Source: Methanobacteriota archaeon
Lineage (GTDB): Archaea; Thermoplasmatota; Poseidoniia; Poseidoniales; Thalassarchaeaceae
DNA length: 8,826 nt
Assembly (NCBI GenBank): GCA_002719615.1
Contig: PBHZ01000004.1
Span: 6,444-15,269 of the forward strand
Reading direction: 5' to 3'
The notes under the pieces: generated by a model
Database searches by the model: none
The model's input: only the letters and a program-made list of their open reading frames with translations
Told to the model about the DNA's origin: nothing
Part shown: positions 7,048 through 8,826 of the stretch, one piece after another
How the letters are laid out: each line of letters opens with the position of its first letter
How positions within the stretch are numbered: the stretch's first letter is position 1
Translations under genes and position numbers: made by a program

Positions 7048-7070
7048 AAAAATCTCTAAATAAAAAATAT
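7048..7070 (-). terminator. Tandem oligo-T terminator candidate after the esterase, overlapping an AT-rich promoter-like stretch
   Basis: Read on the minus strand, the esterase stop (TAG, 7077-7075) is followed by AAATATATTTTTTATTTAG and then GATTTTTG, giving T6 (7067-7062) and T5 (7052-7048) runs, a typical archaeal intrinsic terminator without a hairpin. The same AT-rich piece (about 7074-7061) could act as the TATA element for the protease gene, whose ATG lies about 65 bases further on; that would give a leader of roughly 40 bases. The sequence alone cannot separate the two roles. Confidence 0.35.
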
Positions 7071-7074
7071 ATTT

Positions 7075-8007
7075 CTATTTAGACCAACTACTTAGCCAAT
7101 TCCATGCTATTCCATTTGTATCTACAGTTCCTCCATTACCTGGAAAAATACCAAATGAATTCTCGTATGGATTATGATCAGCCGCATAAATAGTCACCAA
7201 TGAAACCATAGAGTCATTTTCACAATCTGTAAAGGTTTGTTGAGAATAAAATATTGATGGTTCATTTGAGTCGGGTGCGATATCTACACAACCGTTCATA
7301 TCCGCCCACATTAGTAAATTCTGTATAGCACCGTGTTCCTGAGCCTCTATATTTGGAAGATGGATGGCATCATTAGAATACAGTATTATTTGATCGAGGA
7401 GGCCATGTATCTCCATTATTGGAATAGGAGAATAATTTGGTTCAGGGTCTTCAAGTAAATAATATGACATGCAGGCAATAGCTGTAAATGTATCACTGTG
7501 TTCATTTGCCAGTTTCTGACTTAAAGAACAACCATTTGACCAACCGGTTAAGTATATTCTGTTCTCATCTATTGAATAATTGGCAATAGTTTTGTGCACT
7601 ATTTCCATTATTAATCCAGTATCATTTAGTCCTAATTCTCCCGCAGTACTACAACAATAGCCTGAATTCCATGAATTATCAAAGCCTTGTGGCCATATTG
7701 CAATAGCACCATTTTGAGAAGCGATATCATCAAAATCTGATAGGTTTCTTTGCTGTTGCATTGTTAATGTATTGCCATGGATATCAATTATCATAGGCGC
7801 CCCGGATAAATTTACAGTGCTAGGAATGAAAACATTCCAACATCTTTCTAAATCTTCATGTATCATGCATTCAATGTAATCTAAATCTTCAATAATTAAA
7901 TCATCTTTATTATTTTCCTCATCTTCTGACATATTCTTATCATCCATTTGTAGACAGCCTGACGAAAAGCATAGCAGAATAACTAGCACAAAGGTATGAA
8001 TCTGCAT
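7075..8007 (-). CDS. Lipoprotein alpha/beta-hydrolase, PHB depolymerase/feruloyl esterase (LpqC) type
   Basis: A 310-residue exported esterase. The N-terminus (MQIHTFVLVILLCFSSGC) is a lipoprotein-like signal with C18 as the likely lipidated residue; the box SSGC is a weak version because residue -3 is not L, V or I. An acidic linker (22-43) precedes the hydrolase fold: MIIDIHG (72-78, oxyanion strand), IWPQGFDNSWNSGYCC (104-119) and ENRIYLTGWSNGC (148-160), with S157 as nucleophile. Then come IMEIHGLLD (197-205), with D205 as likely acid, and AADHNP (275-280), with H278 as likely base. The WN.G.CC and SNG patterns are typical of the COG3509 family, which cleaves polyhydroxybutyrate, feruloyl or acetyl-xylan esters; the true substrate is unknown. 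C47/C56 and C240/C262 may form disulfides, in keeping with an extracellular site. The usual histidine-region GHxWPG is not kept. The ATG at 8007 has a TATA-like box about 35 bases upstream and no ribosome-binding site. Confidence 0.85.
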   Translation of the reverse strand: MQIHTFVLVILLCFSSGCLQMDDKNMSEDEENNKDDLIIEDLDYIECMIHEDLERCWNVFIPSTVNLSGAPMIIDIHGNTLTMQQQRNLSDFDDIASQNGAIAIWPQGFDNSWNSGYCCSTAGELGLNDTGLIMEIVHKTIANYSIDENRIYLTGWSNGCSLSQKLANEHSDTFTAIACMSYYLLEDPEPNYSPIPIMEIHGLLDQIILYSNDAIHLPNIEAQEHGAIQNLLMWADMNGCVDIAPDSNEPSIFYSQQTFTDCENDSMVSLVTIYAADHNPYENSFGIFPGNGGTVDTNGIAWNWLSSWSK

Positions 8008-8037
8008 ACATATCGGTTTAGTTACACCCTAATATGT

Positions 8038-8046
8038 CTTTTTAAA
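8038..8046 (-). promoter_or_regulatory. TATA-like box for the esterase gene
   Basis: The 48-base spacer before the esterase start contains TTTAAAAAG on the minus strand, about 31-39 bases before its ATG. With an archaeal start site about 25 bases past the box centre, the transcript would begin roughly 10 bases before the ATG, giving a near-leaderless message. This fits the absence of a ribosome-binding site. No convincing BRE is seen, as the bases before the box are pyrimidine-rich. Confidence 0.45.
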
Positions 8047-8055
8047 GGAAAGATT

Positions 8056-8826
8056 TTATTTTTTGGGGACTATGTCTATTTCTTTTATCTTATTATATTT
8101 TATAAAGTACTTAGATGAATTAAATAACCCTCTTATGAAACCGGAAAGAAGGAGTGCGGATAGAGCGATTGTAGATGTCCAACCCCAAACATTGCCAATT
8201 GCAGCGAATTCTTCCTTCGTTAAAAGTAACGCCATAGCAGTTACTAAACCAATTCCTATTGAAGTCTGAATCCTCATTCCAAGTGGCATTGCCAAAATTG
8301 TTCTAAATGCTTCAAGACGTTGGAGAAGTACCAAAGACCAAATCATTGTACCAATTGACCAAATGAATAGATCTGCAGAATAATCGCCTAGAACCAGATT
8401 CATAGATTCTATGTATAATGTAGAGCCAATTAATAATGAAAGCCAAATTACCGAAAAGCCAAGCAGCATCACAATTTCACTTAGAGATGTCCCTAAACTT
8501 TCTCTAAGTCCTTGATCTTGAAGGGGTTTTTTATCTTTCCTTGACTTAAGATCTGAATTTAAAATCTTAAGTTTTTCCAGAGAGTTTTCTGTTTCTAATA
8601 ATTTTTGAGTTATGGCTAGTGATTCTATCAACATTCCCTCTTGTTCCTTTCTTATCTCTTCATTGGCTGCAAATGATTGTAATAATTTTTCATATTCGTC
8701 TATTGGAATCATTACATTTCCCATTGATTCTACTAGGTCTTCGAGCGATGGGACTTCAGGGGCACGGGGCAAAGATTCCCGTAAATTGGTTAATCGATCT
8801 ATTTCTTCTGGCGAAAGAGGAAGGGG
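8056..8826 (-). CDS. Coiled-coil plus four-helix membrane protein, 5' end beyond the right edge
   Basis: I do not recognise this protein. The frame is open from the right edge: 18 codons (PLPLSPEEIDRLTNLRES) lie before a TTG at 8772-8770 that might be taken as the start. Their composition is coding-like and no stop or ATG occurs there, so the gene most likely begins outside the window. Numbered from that TTG, it has an acidic lead (SLEDLVESMGNVMIPIDEYEKLL), a long charged helix likely to form a coiled coil (about 28-78, with EEIRKEQE and TENSLEKLKI), and four membrane helices (about 100-121, 133-152, 168-185, 195-215). A basic tail (KYFIKYNKIKEIDIVPKK) follows. By the positive-inside rule the coiled coil and tail are cytoplasmic. 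The repeated leucine-rich coiled coil suggests self-assembly, but no function follows from it. Its stop lies 48 bases before the esterase start on the same strand. Confidence 0.8.
   Translation of the reverse strand, partial: PLPLSPEEIDRLTNLRESLPRAPEVPSLEDLVESMGNVMIPIDEYEKLLQSFAANEEIRKEQEGMLIESLAITQKLLETENSLEKLKILNSDLKSRKDKKPLQDQGLRESLGTSLSEIVMLLGFSVIWLSLLIGSTLYIESMNLVLGDYSADLFIWSIGTMIWSLVLLQRLEAFRTILAMPLGMRIQTSIGIGLVTAMALLLTKEEFAAIGNVWGWTSTIALSALLLSGFIRGLFNSSKYFIKYNKIKEIDIVPKK

Noticed and set aside
1..8826. RNA genes, CRISPR repeats, insertion sequences, integrases or attachment sites
   Set aside because: No tRNA-like cloverleaf, repeat-spacer pattern, transposase motif or long direct or inverted repeat was seen by eye; a search with covariance models would settle small RNAs.

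Overview
The window is AT-rich, gene-dense DNA that I read as archaeal, most likely from a planktonic marine Thermoplasmatota relative (Marine Group II/III, Poseidoniia type). The grounds are an archaeal-type Lhr helicase with a four-cysteine C-terminal element, a secreted subtilisin ending in a PGF-CTERM-like tail, few ribosome-binding sites at isolated genes, and TATA-like and oligo-T signals in the short spacers. The lineage is inferred from gene style and is not proven by a marker gene.

Layout from left to right. Two minus-strand genes at the left (1-104, partial, and 106-645) encode small membrane proteins of unknown function and are nearly contiguous. An 81-base divergent spacer (646-726) with one AT-rich core separates them from a plus-strand pair: a 991-residue Lhr-family helicase (727-3702) and, 37 bases on, a small P-loop kinase of the CoaE/UPF0200-like type (3740-4294). 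The kinase gene meets a minus-strand block tail to tail, the two stop codons overlapping in four bases (4291-4294). The minus-strand block reads from right to left: a coiled-coil plus four-helix membrane protein that runs off the right edge (8056-8826), a lipoprotein alpha/beta-hydrolase of the PHB-depolymerase/feruloyl-esterase (LpqC) type (7075-8007), a secreted S8 protease with propeptide and C-terminal anchor (5148-6998), and a nine-helix membrane protein with an internal duplication (4291-5139), which starts at a TTG eight bases after the protease stop.

Functionally there are two themes. The plus-strand pair is intracellular nucleic-acid and nucleotide metabolism. The minus-strand block is a cell-surface set: two exported hydrolases (protease and esterase) flanked by two polytopic membrane proteins. 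This fits a particle-degrading heterotroph, but cooperation between these genes is inferred from position only.

There are no RNA genes, CRISPR arrays, insertion sequences or gene-free stretches above 300 bases. I found no convincing new defence or mobile system. The items most worth following up are the internally duplicated membrane protein coupled to the protease, the sorting-signal variant on the protease, and the helicase/kinase pair.
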